A DNA stretch of 41,063 nucleotides from JBDRKE01 sp043814315 (GTDB taxonomy: Bacteria > Omnitrophota > Gorgyraeia > Gygaellales > Profunditerraquicolaceae). Below are positions 32,056 through 41,056 of this stretch, one piece after another (position 1 is the first letter of the stretch; every line of letters starts with the position of its first letter). The translations under genes and the position numbers were made by a program. The notes beneath the pieces are model-generated. The model worked only from the letters and a program-made list of their open reading frames with translations, ran no database searches and had not been told where the DNA came from. The stretch spans positions 1 to 41,063 of the forward strand of contig JBDRKE010000025.1 of NCBI GenBank assembly GCA_043814315.1, written 5' to 3'.

Positions 32056-33247
32056 GGTTATCGTTCCCATAGGTCCCTACCATCCTTTACAGGAAGAGCC
32101 GGAGTTTTTCCAGCTCTACGTGGAAGGGGAAAAGGTCGTCGATATAGATATCATTATCGGTTACAACCACAGGGGCATTGAGAAACTGGCTGAAGCCAAA
32201 CATTATGACCAGGTCACCTACTTAGTAGAGCGCATTTGCGGGATCTGTTCCTCAAGCCATCCGTATGCTTATGTCCTGGCGGTTGAAGATATCCTGGGGG
32301 GTGAAGCCAACGTCGTTCCTGAACGCGCTTTATACATCCGCACCATCATTGATGAATTGCAGAGAATCCATAGCCATCTTTTGTGGCTGGGGTTAGCCGG
32401 CCACTTTATCGGTTATAATACGGTCTGGATGTGGGCGTGGAAATACCGTGAGCCGGTGCTCGATTGCTTCGAAATAATGACGGGAAACCGCAACAATTAT
32501 GCGATGTTCAAGGTGGGTGGCGTGCGCCGGGATATCAAGGATGAAGATATCCCGATCCTAAAAAAGACATTGGATGAGGTGGCCCCGGCCATAGATATGT
32601 TTCGGGGCGCGGTCATGGATGACCCTGTCATCCAGGCCAGGCTTAAAGGTATTGGGATTTTAACCAAACAGCAGGCCATTGACTGGTGCGTGGTGGGCCC
32701 AACAGCCAGAGCCTCAGGAGTCAATATAGATGTTAGAAGGGACGAGCCGTACGGCGCCTGCGACCGGATCAATTGGAACGTAATCGTTGAAAAAGAAGGG
32801 GACATTTTCGCCAAGACGGTGGCAAGGATCCTTGAGATGCAGGATTCTATCAGTATGATCCGTCAGTGCATAGACAAGATGCCCAAAGGGACAATCGATG
32901 CCGATGTCAAAGATATCCCTCCCGGTGAAGGGATCGGCAGGGTGGAGGCGCCCCGAGGCGAATGTTTACATTATATTTTAAGCGATGGCACGAATAGGCC
33001 TGTTCGGCATAAGATACGCGCGCCCAGTTTCATGAATGTGGCTTCCAATAAAGTCGCCTGTGTCGGCGGCACTATTTCGGATGCGGCCATAACCCTGGCA
33101 GCCGTGGATCCCTGTTACTGCTGCACAGAGAGGGTGGCGGTCATCAATAAATCAAATGACAGGAAAATCATGAACGGTTGGGACCTGATTAAATTATCAC
33201 AGGCAAAGACCGCTAGAATCAGAAAAGAAATGGGAAGAGATGAATAG
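32045..33247 (+). CDS. Group 4 [NiFe]-hydrogenase catalytic large subunit (NuoD/MbhL-like)
   Basis: This is a 400-residue catalytic subunit. Both cysteine pairs that hold the Ni-Fe centre are intact: C65 and C68 in ERICGICSSSHP, and C357 and C360 in VDPCYCCTER (the DPCxxCxxR signature). NuoD of complex I and the MbxL relatives lack this set, so a true H2-active enzyme is expected. The C-terminus continues about 40 residues beyond the last cysteine, and I do not see a cleaved-tail signal. Related group 4 enzymes evolve H2 from reduced ferredoxin while pumping Na+ or H+. Direction here is inferred. Confidence 0.94.
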   Translation: MSHKVIVPIGPYHPLQEEPEFFQLYVEGEKVVDIDIIIGYNHRGIEKLAEAKHYDQVTYLVERICGICSSSHPYAYVLAVEDILGGEANVVPERALYIRTIIDELQRIHSHLLWLGLAGHFIGYNTVWMWAWKYREPVLDCFEIMTGNRNNYAMFKVGGVRRDIKDEDIPILKKTLDEVAPAIDMFRGAVMDDPVIQARLKGIGILTKQQAIDWCVVGPTARASGVNIDVRRDEPYGACDRINWNVIVEKEGDIFAKTVARILEMQDSISMIRQCIDKMPKGTIDADVKDIPPGEGIGRVEAPRGECLHYILSDGTNRPVRHKIRAPSFMNVASNKVACVGGTISDAAITLAAVDPCYCCTERVAVINKSNDRKIMNGWDLIKLSQAKTARIRKEMGRDE

Positions 33248-34892
33248 CTTTTCTTCTTTTTATCCGTGGCTGCGACTTGACAGCCTGAATAGTTTTGTGG
33301 TTCTGGCTATAGGGTTATTTTTCGTTCTCACCGTCATCTATTCGGCCAGATTCATGGAAGGTCGGCCTTCTCTTATTCAGTATTATACCTATATTATTTT
33401 AACGGCCATAGCTTCTGTCATTGCCGTGCTCGCCAATAATCTTATCCTGCTTTTAGTCTGCTGGGGTTTTTTGGGCTTGACGTTATATCTGCTTATCGGT
33501 ACGGGAAGCGATGCTTCCAGTGCGGCAGCCAAGAAGGCTTTTATTATCGTCGGCGGTTCAGATGCCCTGATGCTGTTGGGAATTGGCATTATTTATTATC
33601 TAACTAAAGAGTTTCAGATGGATAAAATAAGGTTAGAATTAAACAGCGGCCTAACTTGGCTGGCGTATCTAAGTATTGCCGTCGGTTGTTTTGCCAAGGC
33701 CGGCGCCATGCCGTTTCACTCCTGGATTCCGGACTGTGCTCAAGCGGCACCGGCACCCGTTGTGGCGTTTCTACCGGCTTCATTAGATAAACTGCTGGGG
33801 ATTTATTTACTGGCAAGGGTTTCACTGGAATTATTTTCGATGAATCAGGCCATGAGCCTATTTTTGATGATGATTGGTGCCTTTACCATAGTCGCTGCTG
33901 CTATGATGGCTTTGATTCAACATAATATGAAAAGACTTTTAGCTTACAGCACTGTTTCTCAGGTGGGATACATGGTTTTGGGCCTGAGCACAGGGTTGCC
34001 TATTGGTATCGCCGGCGGGATATTTCACATGTTGAATCATACGATATATAAATCCTGTTTGTTTCTGACAGCCGGCAATGTTGAATACAGCACAAAGACT
34101 ACCGAGCTTAATGAGTTGGGCGGATTAGCCAGGTTTATGCCTCTAACCTACGTCTCGACACTGATAGCCGGCCTTTCCCTATCCGGAATCCCGCCTTTTA
34201 ATGGTTTCTTCTCTAAATGGATGATTTACCAGGGCCTGATCGAGCGGTTATCGTTTGGAGGAAGGCCTTTGGTCATTATCTGCCTGGCGGCTGCTATGTT
34301 TGGCTCAGGGTTGACCCTGGCCGGCTTCATGAAATTGCTTCATGCGGTTTTCCTGGGGCAGCCTTCTCAGAAATACCGAAAGCCCGTCACTGAAGTTTCC
34401 TGGGCCATGTGGCTGCCTTGTGTCTTATTAGCCTTGATCTGTGTGATATTCGGCGTTTTTGCCAATCAGATACCGATGAAATATTTTATTCTTCCTGCGG
34501 TAGGGGGAGTGGGCTTTATCGGAAACTGGTACGCTGGCCTGTCCACTTTGCTTATCATGGCCGGCTTTTTGTTAGGCCTATTCATATTGAGCTTAAAAGG
34601 TCTTCGGCCTGTCATCCGCGAAGACCAGCCCTATGTGGGCGGAGAAGTCTTTCCTCTAGAGGAGGTTCGGGTTACAGGCACGGAATTTTACAACACTTTT
34701 AAGGAACTCAAAACTCTAAGATTTATATATAAACGGGCAGAAGCCGGTGCTTTTGATATTTACGAACAGGGAAAAACGGCCGTATTTGGCATTGGCAGAT
34801 TTCTCCAATTCTTGCACAACGGTGTTTTGCCCACCTATTTGGTCTGGACCCTGTTGGGCATGATTGCCTTATTTTTTGTATTGGTAAGATAG
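33240..34892 (+). CDS. Antiporter-like membrane subunit (NuoL/MrpA-D-like), first copy
   Basis: This 550-residue, about 14-span protein of the complex I antiporter family has the channel lysine and histidine helices (CFAKAGAMPFHSWIPD, DKLLGIYLLAR, HMLNHTIYKS) and GIPPFNGFFSKWM. The C-terminal about 120 residues extend past the usual core and end in a single span, as in subunits that clamp the membrane arm. It overlaps the large-subunit gene by 8 bp. It differs from the MrpD-like copy at 36207, so the complex has two antiporter units. Confidence 0.92.
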   Translation: MNSFSSFYPWLRLDSLNSFVVLAIGLFFVLTVIYSARFMEGRPSLIQYYTYIILTAIASVIAVLANNLILLLVCWGFLGLTLYLLIGTGSDASSAAAKKAFIIVGGSDALMLLGIGIIYYLTKEFQMDKIRLELNSGLTWLAYLSIAVGCFAKAGAMPFHSWIPDCAQAAPAPVVAFLPASLDKLLGIYLLARVSLELFSMNQAMSLFLMMIGAFTIVAAAMMALIQHNMKRLLAYSTVSQVGYMVLGLSTGLPIGIAGGIFHMLNHTIYKSCLFLTAGNVEYSTKTTELNELGGLARFMPLTYVSTLIAGLSLSGIPPFNGFFSKWMIYQGLIERLSFGGRPLVIICLAAAMFGSGLTLAGFMKLLHAVFLGQPSQKYRKPVTEVSWAMWLPCVLLALICVIFGVFANQIPMKYFILPAVGGVGFIGNWYAGLSTLLIMAGFLLGLFILSLKGLRPVIREDQPYVGGEVFPLEEVRVTGTEFYNTFKELKTLRFIYKRAEAGAFDIYEQGKTAVFGIGRFLQFLHNGVLPTYLVWTLLGMIALFFVLVR

Positions 34893-35432
34893 ATGGAACT
34901 CCACCTTCTTTTATTATTCATGATCTTTGCCGCTATTGTGGCTATTGAGGTCAAAGACCTTTTGTCCAGCGTGGTGGCGGTGGGCGCGGTGGGCTTTGCT
35001 TTGTGTTTGGCCTTCCTCATCTTAAAGGCGCCGGATTTGGCCATCACCCAGTTAGTGGTTGAGATTCTTTGTCTCATTATTCTCATCCGGGCTACTATCA
35101 ATAAAGATTTACCTTTGGTCATCGAAGGCCGATGGGTTTTTAATACAGTCTCGACCCTTTTCTTTATTGCCATATTTCTCTTTACAGCCTACACAGCTTT
35201 AAGGGAACTGCCGTCATTCGGTAGCCCCCTTATGGCCGTGGCGAGGAGGTATTTGGAAGAAGGGACCAGTAAGACCGGCGCCGTGAATCTGGTGACCGCC
35301 GTGATTTTAGACTTCAGGGCTTATGATACGCTGGGTGAGGCCACGGTATTATTTACGTCTGTGATTGGTATTATGGCGGTGCTGCGCCGGCCGGGAAGGA
35401 AAAAAATAGAGGAGAAGGACGATGTACGGTAA
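34893..35432 (+). CDS. MbhD/MbhE-like fused subunit (DUF4040 plus MrpA C-terminal-like)
   Basis: This is a 179-residue membrane protein. The first about 80 residues match the DUF4040/MbhD segment (LLSSVVAVGAVGFAL, KAPDLAITQLVVE). The rest resembles MbhE or the MrpA C-terminus (AVNLVTAVILDFRAYDTLGE). In Thermococcus-type Mbh these are separate genes, and in MrpA they are one long protein; here they form one short fusion. It overlaps mrpB by 11 bp. Confidence 0.88.
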   Translation: MELHLLLLFMIFAAIVAIEVKDLLSSVVAVGAVGFALCLAFLILKAPDLAITQLVVEILCLIILIRATINKDLPLVIEGRWVFNTVSTLFFIAIFLFTAYTALRELPSFGSPLMAVARRYLEEGTSKTGAVNLVTAVILDFRAYDTLGEATVLFTSVIGIMAVLRRPGRKKIEEKDDVR

Positions 35433-35871
35433 CCCTAAAACAGGGATGTCTCTTATCGTTAAAACGATAACGCGTCTGACCGTAGGCCTCATACTTCTTT
35501 ACGGCATCTATATCGTTCTGCACGGCCATCTTTCTCCGGGCGGTGGTTTTGCCGGAGGGGTCATCATTGCCCTGGCCTTTGTTCATCTTATGCTTGCCTT
35601 TGGTAAAGATGCCGTGACCACCAGGATCTCCAAGAATATGGCCAGCAACCTTGAGAGTATCGCAGCGCTGATGTTTTTATCCATTGCCCTGATAGGATTT
35701 TTGGGTGGTTCTTTTTTCCTGAATATATTAAGCAAGGGTGTGCCTTTTAAATTATTTAGCGCGGGCACCATTCCATTAAGTAATATAGCCATCAGTTTGA
35801 AGGTTGGCATAGGGCTCCTGGCCATATTTCTGGCTCTGGTGACATTGGAAGGGCCTAAGAAGGAAAGATGA
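35422..35871 (+). CDS. Mrp antiporter subunit B (MnhB/MbhF)
   Basis: This 149-residue, four-span protein has the MnhB signature (HGHLSPGGGFAGGVIIALAF). It is part of the ion-translocating module of Mrp-type hydrogenases. It shares ATGA with mrpC. Confidence 0.93.
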   Translation: MYGNPKTGMSLIVKTITRLTVGLILLYGIYIVLHGHLSPGGGFAGGVIIALAFVHLMLAFGKDAVTTRISKNMASNLESIAALMFLSIALIGFLGGSFFLNILSKGVPFKLFSAGTIPLSNIAISLKVGIGLLAIFLALVTLEGPKKER

Positions 35872-36206
35872 TAATTTATCTATTGTGCCTGGTATTATTT
35901 TGTATCGGTCTTTACGGAGTTTTGCGTAAACGCAATCTCATCAAGATCATTATCGGTATAGGGATTATTGAATATTCCATGAACCTGTTTTTTGTTTTAT
36001 TGGGTTATCGCACTAACGGCCGTGCTCCTATTGATGCCCAGGATCAGAAAATCCTGAATATGGTGGATCCTCTTCCGCAGGCGCTTGTGCTGACCTCCAT
36101 TGTCATAGGATTAGGGGTGATGGCATTGATTATCTCCATCGCTGTGAGAATTTATGAAAAATACGGCACATTTGATATTACAAAGATAAAGAGGCTTAAG
36201 GGTTAA
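35868..36206 (+). CDS. Mrp antiporter subunit C (MnhC/MbhG, NuoK-like)
   Basis: This 112-residue, three-span protein is of the NuoK/MnhC family. It shows GIGIIEYSMNLFFV with the membrane glutamate, and DPLPQALVLTSIVIGLG. It is followed with no gap by mrpD. Confidence 0.94.
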   Translation: MIIYLLCLVLFCIGLYGVLRKRNLIKIIIGIGIIEYSMNLFFVLLGYRTNGRAPIDAQDQKILNMVDPLPQALVLTSIVIGLGVMALIISIAVRIYEKYGTFDITKIKRLKG

Positions 36207-37718
36207 ATGAATCAAATCAGCATTATTCCTTTTTTTGTGATCATTCCGCTTTTTACGGCGTTCCTTTTGTCCCTCGCAGGCAGATTCATCAAGCGTTTTT
36301 TTGTCGATGCCCTTTCAGGAATTTCCTGCCTTTTACTTCTCGTTGTTTCTGTCTATAGCTTAATTCTCTTGCGCCAATCTGCTAGCTCAGCGCTCGTTTA
36401 TAAAATCGGAGGCTGGATGCCTCCTTTTGGCATTTGCATGGTTTTAGACGGGTTAACGGCTTTTATGTTGATCACGGTCAATCTTGTGGCTTTTTTCGTC
36501 TGCCTCTATTCGCAAAACTACATGGAAAAATATACGGATAAGCCAAAATTCTATACGTTATTTTTCCTCATGCTGACAGGAATGAATGGCCTCGTCGTAA
36601 CCGGAGACTTATTTAATTTATACATATTCCTGGAAATAGCCTCCATCGCCAGCTACGCGCTTGTAGCCTTTGGCACGGAAGCCGAAGAATTAGAGGCCTC
36701 TTTTAAATATGCGGTAATGGGAACTGTAGCCTCAAGTTTTATATTCATAGGGATTGCTTTTCTTTACGGTTTTACCTCTACCTTGAATATGGCGGATATG
36801 GCGCAGGTTTTAAGCGCCAAACCACATCACTGGCTTATTCCTTTTGTCTCTGTGCTATTCTTGATGGGGTTTGGGTTAAAGGCAGCCCTGGTTCCTTTCC
36901 ATGCGTGGCTGCCGGATGCGCACCCCTCAGCTCCAGCATCCATCTCAGCCATGTTGTCCGGGGTATTAATCAAGACCTTAGGTGTTTATGCCATGGCCAG
37001 AATCTTCTTTAATATTCTTGGTGCAACTCCCGGATTTTTGTCAGTATTAACCTTTCTGGGCGTCCTTTCGATGCTGGCCGCCGTGATTCTGGCACTCTCC
37101 CAGTGGGATTTAAAAAGATTGCTGGCGTATCATTCCATCAGCCAGATCGGTTATGTGGTCTTGGGTATCGGTTTAGGTACACCCTTAGGGATTTTTGGGG
37201 GGTTGTTTCATCTTTTTAACCACTCCATATTCAAGTCTTTGCTTTTCTTAAACTCCGGCTCAATCGATTATTCCGTAGGGACGCGGGATTTAAAAGAGAT
37301 GTCTGGGCTAGGAGAAAAGATGCCTGTCACCGCAAATACAAATTTGATTGCCTCGATGTCTATTGCGGGGATTCCGCCCTTTAACGGCTTTTTTAGCAAA
37401 TTGATCATCATCTTTGCCTGCGTTCAGTCAGGGCATCTGGGGTTCGCCCTGGCAGCGGTGGCGGGCTCTATCTTAACATTAGCCAGTTTCATGAAGGTTC
37501 AGAAATACGCTTTTTCCGGAGAACTGAAAGAAAAGAATAAAAATATCAAAGAGGTTCCCGGGATGATGAAATTTTCCCTGGTCTGTCTGGCCCTTATATG
37601 TGTCTTGGCCGGGCTTTTATTGTTGCCTTCTCTCAGGTTTTTTATCAATGATGCGGTAAACGTGCTCCTGGAGGGACAGCGCTACGCGGGGGTCGTTCTG
37701 GAGGAAGCCCTCAAGTGA
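36207..37718 (+). CDS. Mrp antiporter subunit D (MnhD/MbhH, NuoM/N-like), second antiporter copy
   Basis: This 503-residue, 14-span protein shows the buried Glu helix (FLEIASIASYALVAF), the channel lysines (GLKAALVPFHAWLPDAHPSA, SGVLIKTLGVY), the His helix (HLFNHSIFKS) and GIPPFNGFFSKL. It is the canonical Mrp/Mbh antiporter subunit. It shares GTGA with the next gene. Confidence 0.94.
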   Translation: MNQISIIPFFVIIPLFTAFLLSLAGRFIKRFFVDALSGISCLLLLVVSVYSLILLRQSASSALVYKIGGWMPPFGICMVLDGLTAFMLITVNLVAFFVCLYSQNYMEKYTDKPKFYTLFFLMLTGMNGLVVTGDLFNLYIFLEIASIASYALVAFGTEAEELEASFKYAVMGTVASSFIFIGIAFLYGFTSTLNMADMAQVLSAKPHHWLIPFVSVLFLMGFGLKAALVPFHAWLPDAHPSAPASISAMLSGVLIKTLGVYAMARIFFNILGATPGFLSVLTFLGVLSMLAAVILALSQWDLKRLLAYHSISQIGYVVLGIGLGTPLGIFGGLFHLFNHSIFKSLLFLNSGSIDYSVGTRDLKEMSGLGEKMPVTANTNLIASMSIAGIPPFNGFFSKLIIIFACVQSGHLGFALAAVAGSILTLASFMKVQKYAFSGELKEKNKNIKEVPGMMKFSLVCLALICVLAGLLLLPSLRFFINDAVNVLLEGQRYAGVVLEEALK

Positions 37719-38209
37719 AAAGCAAGATCGCTTTATTTCTGATTGGGTTTGTGGTCTGGATGCTTTTAGGCTGGCCCTTTGATTGGCAGCATGCGATAGT
37801 AGGTATTTTTGTATCGGCGCTGGTTGCTTTTTTAACAGGAGATTTATTCACCCGTCGGCCCCATCATTTTGCGCACCTTAACAGATACCTGTGGTTCGGC
37901 TATTATATCGTTTTATTTTCCTGGGAATGTTTTAAGGCCAATATCGACGTTGCGTTAAGGGTGATCAATCCGAAACTGCCCATCAACCCCGGTATTGTTA
38001 AGGTGAGAACAAATCTCAAATCTGATACTGCCCTGACCTTTCTGGCCAATTCCATCACCCTGACCCCCGGGACTCTTTGCGTGGATATAAAGCCAAAAGA
38101 GGGGGTTCTCTACATCCACTGGATAGATGTTAAGTCTCAAGACATCGAAGAAGCGACACGGCTCATTGTGGATAGATTTGAACACGTGTTAAAGAGGATT
38201 TTTGAATAA
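37715..38209 (+). CDS. Mrp antiporter subunit E (MnhE/MbhA)
   Basis: This 164-residue protein begins with a GTG that overlaps the mrpD stop. It has two N-terminal spans and a soluble C-terminal half with NSITLTPGTLCVDI, the MnhE signature. It overlaps the next start by one base (TAATG). Confidence 0.93.
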   Translation: MKSKIALFLIGFVVWMLLGWPFDWQHAIVGIFVSALVAFLTGDLFTRRPHHFAHLNRYLWFGYYIVLFSWECFKANIDVALRVINPKLPINPGIVKVRTNLKSDTALTFLANSITLTPGTLCVDIKPKEGVLYIHWIDVKSQDIEEATRLIVDRFEHVLKRIFE

Positions 38210-38580
38210 TGGATAACCGGTCTAAATATTTACGCTGGTGCTTAGGGCTTTTGGGCGTATCGATCGTAGCGTTTTTTATCAGCGCGTTTAGGATACCGTC
38301 TTTATCAGAGTGGCAATCACCCTTTTTATCGCGCTGTTTTTTCATCCTGATGATGTGTTTTGCATTTTGTCTATGGAGAATATTCCGGGGCCCGACCCCT
38401 GCTGACCGGGCGGTTGCAGTGGATACTTTAGGTATTTTGATTGTAGGGTTTTGCGCGGTTTTAAGTATTTCTACGGGAAGGGATTGGTATATCGATATCG
38501 CCATTGCTTGGGCATTGCAGAGTTTTATCGGAGCCCTGGCATTAGCCAAATATTTAGAAGGAAGAGGTTTTGATGAGTGA
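38209..38580 (+). CDS. Mrp antiporter subunit F (MnhF/MbhB)
   Basis: This 123-residue, three-span protein has the MnhF motif RIFRGPTPADRAVAVDTLG. The N-terminus is longer than in most MnhF by roughly 30 residues. It overlaps the mrpG start by 8 bp. Confidence 0.9.
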   Translation: MDNRSKYLRWCLGLLGVSIVAFFISAFRIPSLSEWQSPFLSRCFFILMMCFAFCLWRIFRGPTPADRAVAVDTLGILIVGFCAVLSISTGRDWYIDIAIAWALQSFIGALALAKYLEGRGFDE

Positions 38581-38899
38581 GATTATAGGTTATATCTTTG
38601 TAATCATCGGATTGGTTTTTGACATTTTCGGGTGCGTAGGCCTGATTCGGCTTCCTGATGTTTACAACCGCCTTCAGGCCACGACCAAATGCGTGACCTT
38701 AGGCACATGCAGTATCCTCTTTGGCACGCTGGTTATCAAAGGTTTTACCGCTACAGGAATAAAGGCTTCTCTGTGTATTGTATTCCTGATCTTAACGGCT
38801 CCGGTAGCCGCTCATGCGCTTTCGCGTGGTGCGCATATTTCCGGCGTTAAGCTTTGGGATAAGTCAGTATGCGACCAATATGCCCAAGACAGAAAATAA
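38573..38899 (+). CDS. Mrp antiporter subunit G (MnhG/MbhC)
   Basis: This 108-residue, three-span protein has the MnhG features GLIRLPDVYNRLQATTK and LTAPVAAHALSRGAH. The ATG at 38573 is chosen over the TTG three bases before. Confidence 0.93.
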   Translation: MSEIIGYIFVIIGLVFDIFGCVGLIRLPDVYNRLQATTKCVTLGTCSILFGTLVIKGFTATGIKASLCIVFLILTAPVAAHALSRGAHISGVKLWDKSVCDQYAQDRK

Positions 38900-38914
38900 A
38901 GGATTTACGCGGAT

Positions 38915-39526
38915 ATGAAATACCCTAAGTTAAGAGAACTAAAAGAGGCGATCCGGGCGCTGATCAGGGGCCCCTATACAAGCAAATTTCCCTTTAAGCC
39001 GCATGTGCCATCCGAAAAATTTCGCGGCAGGCCTTACTTTTTTGAGGAGGATTGTGTCGGCTGCACGGCCTGCGCCCAGGTGTGCCCGGCTAAGGCCATA
39101 GACGTGGAAGACAGCTTCAAAGATGGCGTGGCCGTCAGAAGATTGACGGTTCACTGGGATGTTTGCATATGCTGCGGCAACTGCGAGGCCAATTGCCTTA
39201 CCGGTAAAGGGATCAGGCTCTCAAAAGAATTTGATTATGCTGTCTGCCAGCAGAGAGAAGAGTTAAAGCAGGCCATAGAAAAAGAACTCATCCTTTGTGA
39301 GTGCTGCCGGGATTTAATTGTTCCTTACGACCAGTATGCCTGGTTATCCCAGAGATTAGGGCCCTTTGTTTTTTCTAATTCGTCCTTATCGCTTTTTTAT
39401 TTAAGAACCCTGAATCTCGCCGCAAAAGAAAAATCCTCACCCAAAAGAGAGTCTGGCTTGAATCGTTCAGACCGCATGAAGATTCTCTGTCCCCGATGTC
39501 GTCGAGAAGCCGTTTTGAAATCATAG
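38915..39526 (+). CDS. Two-cluster ferredoxin subunit with Cys-rich tail (NuoI/MbhN/HycF-like)
   Basis: This 203-residue peripheral-arm protein carries two [4Fe-4S] clusters (CVGCTACAQVCPAKAI; CICCGNCEANCLTG) leading electrons to the NuoB-like subunit. A long C-terminal part has CECC and CPRC pairs, resembling the metal-binding tail of HycF/HyfH. The second motif lacks the Pro after the last Cys. It is the last gene of the hydrogenase run. Confidence 0.9.
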   Translation: MKYPKLRELKEAIRALIRGPYTSKFPFKPHVPSEKFRGRPYFFEEDCVGCTACAQVCPAKAIDVEDSFKDGVAVRRLTVHWDVCICCGNCEANCLTGKGIRLSKEFDYAVCQQREELKQAIEKELILCECCRDLIVPYDQYAWLSQRLGPFVFSNSSLSLFYLRTLNLAAKEKSSPKRESGLNRSDRMKILCPRCRREAVLKS

Positions 39527-39552
39527 AGTAAATAAATGACTGTTCATTTTGC

Positions 39553-39614
39553 ACAGATGAACACAGATTTTTAACAGATGATCACAGATACTAGACTGTA
39601 TCTTCGATCATCTG
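39553..39614. repeat. CACAGATGA-type inverted repeat
   Basis: CAGATGATCACAGATAC (39575-39591) and GTATCTTCGATCATCTG (39598-39614) pair at 15 of 17 positions with a 6-nt loop. Further ACAGATGAACACAGAT units lie just upstream. It is related to the GCAGATGATCGCAGAT repeat at 10307-10410. It could act as a terminator for the hydrogenase run, but there is no T tract. Confidence 0.65.
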
Positions 39615-39652
39615 CATAAGACAGCTTGCAGGAAAAATTTTATGAAATAAAG

Positions 39653-40852
39653 ATGTTCTCATCGTTAAAAGTAAGGAATTTTAGGATCTATTGGGTCGGC
39701 ATGTTTATTTCTCTGGTCGGCACCTGGATCCAGATCGTTGCCCAGAGTTGGCTGGTGTTTGAACTCACGCATTCCGCATTCCTCTTGGGGGTGGTGGGAT
39801 TTTTAAGCACGATCCCGGTGTTTCTCCTTTCTTTATTCGGCGGGGTTTTAGCCGATAGAATGAATAAAAGAAATATTCTCATCGCCACTCAAACGGCCTT
39901 TATGATGCTAGCTTTTCTTTTAGCCGTTTTGACCCAAAGAAGAGTCATCACTGCGGCTCAGATTATGATTATTGCCGTTTTAAACGGAGCGGTCATGGCG
40001 TTTGATGCGCCCAGCCGTCAGGCGGTCGTCATAGAATTGGTCGGAAAGCAAAACCTGTTTAATGCCGTTGCCCTGAGTTCCGCGGCCTTTAATTCCAGCC
40101 GCATCATCGGGCCTGTCCTGGCCGCCCTCCTGGTAGCCTCAATCGGCATGAGCGGATGCTTCTACATAAACGGCATAAGTTTCCTCGCGTTCATCTTTGC
40201 CCTTTTTTTAATTCAGTTGAACAACAACGCAAAAATGAACGGAAAAAATAACAAAGCCTGGCAAGATTTAAAAGAGGGGCTTTCCTTTATAAAGAATAAT
40301 CGCCTGATCCTCCTGCTGCTGGCCATGGTAGCGATTGTCAGTTTATTCGGGATATCCTATGTCATTCTTATGCCTATTTTTGCTGATGAGGTCTTAAAGG
40401 TTGGAATCCAGGGGATGGGGCTTCTCATGTCGAGTGCCGGTATCGGTGCCTTAATCGGAGCCCTGAGTTTAGCCCGTCTGGGGGATTTTCCACAGAAGGG
40501 CAGGTACCTTATTTTATGCTGCATGTTTTTTTCCGTCTCCTTAGTGTTACTTTCATTATCTAAAATATACGTATTGTCGATGGCGGCTTTGGCAGGGGTG
40601 GGCTGGTCAAGTGTCAGCGCCGTCGCCCTTATCAATACGCTTCTACAGACCAATGTCCCCGATATGTTCAGGGGCAGGGTTATGAGTTTGTTTATGCTAA
40701 CCTTTGCCGGGATGATGCCCTTCGGCAATCTTATTGCAGGAAGCCTGGCGCACGGCGTGGGTGTGTCTATGGCGCTGATGACAAGCGGCATCATCTGCGC
40801 CGTGCTTTTCGTCATCATCAACATAGCCTGCCCGGACATCAAGAATATTTAG
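39653..40852 (+). CDS. MFS transporter (EntS/MFS_3-like)
   Basis: This 399-residue, 12-span major facilitator starts MFSSLKVRNFRIYWVG, with the loop 2-3 signature GGVLADRMNKRNIL. It looks like an exporter of the enterobactin-exporter-like group. The ATG at 39653 is preferred over the TTG at 39626. The substrate is unknown. Confidence 0.9.
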   Translation: MFSSLKVRNFRIYWVGMFISLVGTWIQIVAQSWLVFELTHSAFLLGVVGFLSTIPVFLLSLFGGVLADRMNKRNILIATQTAFMMLAFLLAVLTQRRVITAAQIMIIAVLNGAVMAFDAPSRQAVVIELVGKQNLFNAVALSSAAFNSSRIIGPVLAALLVASIGMSGCFYINGISFLAFIFALFLIQLNNNAKMNGKNNKAWQDLKEGLSFIKNNRLILLLLAMVAIVSLFGISYVILMPIFADEVLKVGIQGMGLLMSSAGIGALIGALSLARLGDFPQKGRYLILCCMFFSVSLVLLSLSKIYVLSMAALAGVGWSSVSAVALINTLLQTNVPDMFRGRVMSLFMLTFAGMMPFGNLIAGSLAHGVGVSMALMTSGIICAVLFVIINIACPDIKNI

Positions 40853-40953
40853 CCTAATCTTAAAGAAGGTATTTTGCAATATATTTCAAGACCCGATCTT
40901 GAGTTGAGGGGTTTTAATGTGTGATAATGTAAAATAAATTGTACGCTTTTCGC

Positions 40954-40969
40954 TTCAAAGTTCTTTGAA
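40954..40969. promoter_or_regulatory. Short perfect inverted repeat upstream of the last gene
   Basis: TTCAAAG and CTTTGAA are separated by two bases. It lies just upstream of the structured leader and could be an operator. Confidence 0.35.
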
Positions 40970-40980
40970 AAACAATAAAA

Positions 40981-41056
40981 ATGGCATACCCTAATGGTTG
41001 TTGCAACCAAACAATAACCATTAGCCGGGCCTTGCAGCCCAGAGGAGGTATGCCAT
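40981..41056 (+). promoter_or_regulatory. Three-stem leader that covers its own ribosome binding site
   Basis: Outer stem: ATGGCATACC (40981-40990) with GGTATGCCAT (41047-41056), 10 of 10. Second stem: CTAATGGTTGTT (40991-41002) with AATAACCATTAG (41013-41024), 12 pairs with one G-U. Third stem: GGGC/GCCC (41027-41040). The outer stem contains the last two G of AGGAGG and the first two bases of the ATG. An alternative GGTTG/CAACC hairpin exists inside the second stem. It fits no riboswitch class I know; it could be a translational switch or a mobile-element end. Confidence 0.6.

Noticed and set aside
30138..39526. Respiratory complex I (nuo) operon
   Set aside because: The NuoD-like protein has the full CxxC and DPCxxCxxR Ni-binding set, NuoE/F/G are absent and Mrp genes are present, so a group 4 hydrogenase fits better.
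40357..40842. Long minus-strand frame opposite the MFS gene
   Set aside because: The plus-strand frame is a clear MFS protein; the antisense translation shows no family features. Similar antisense frames (for example 12685-13146) were rejected for the same reason.
40981..41056. Known riboswitch such as purine or c-di-GMP class
   Set aside because: Three stems are present, but the conserved junction sequences of those classes are missing.
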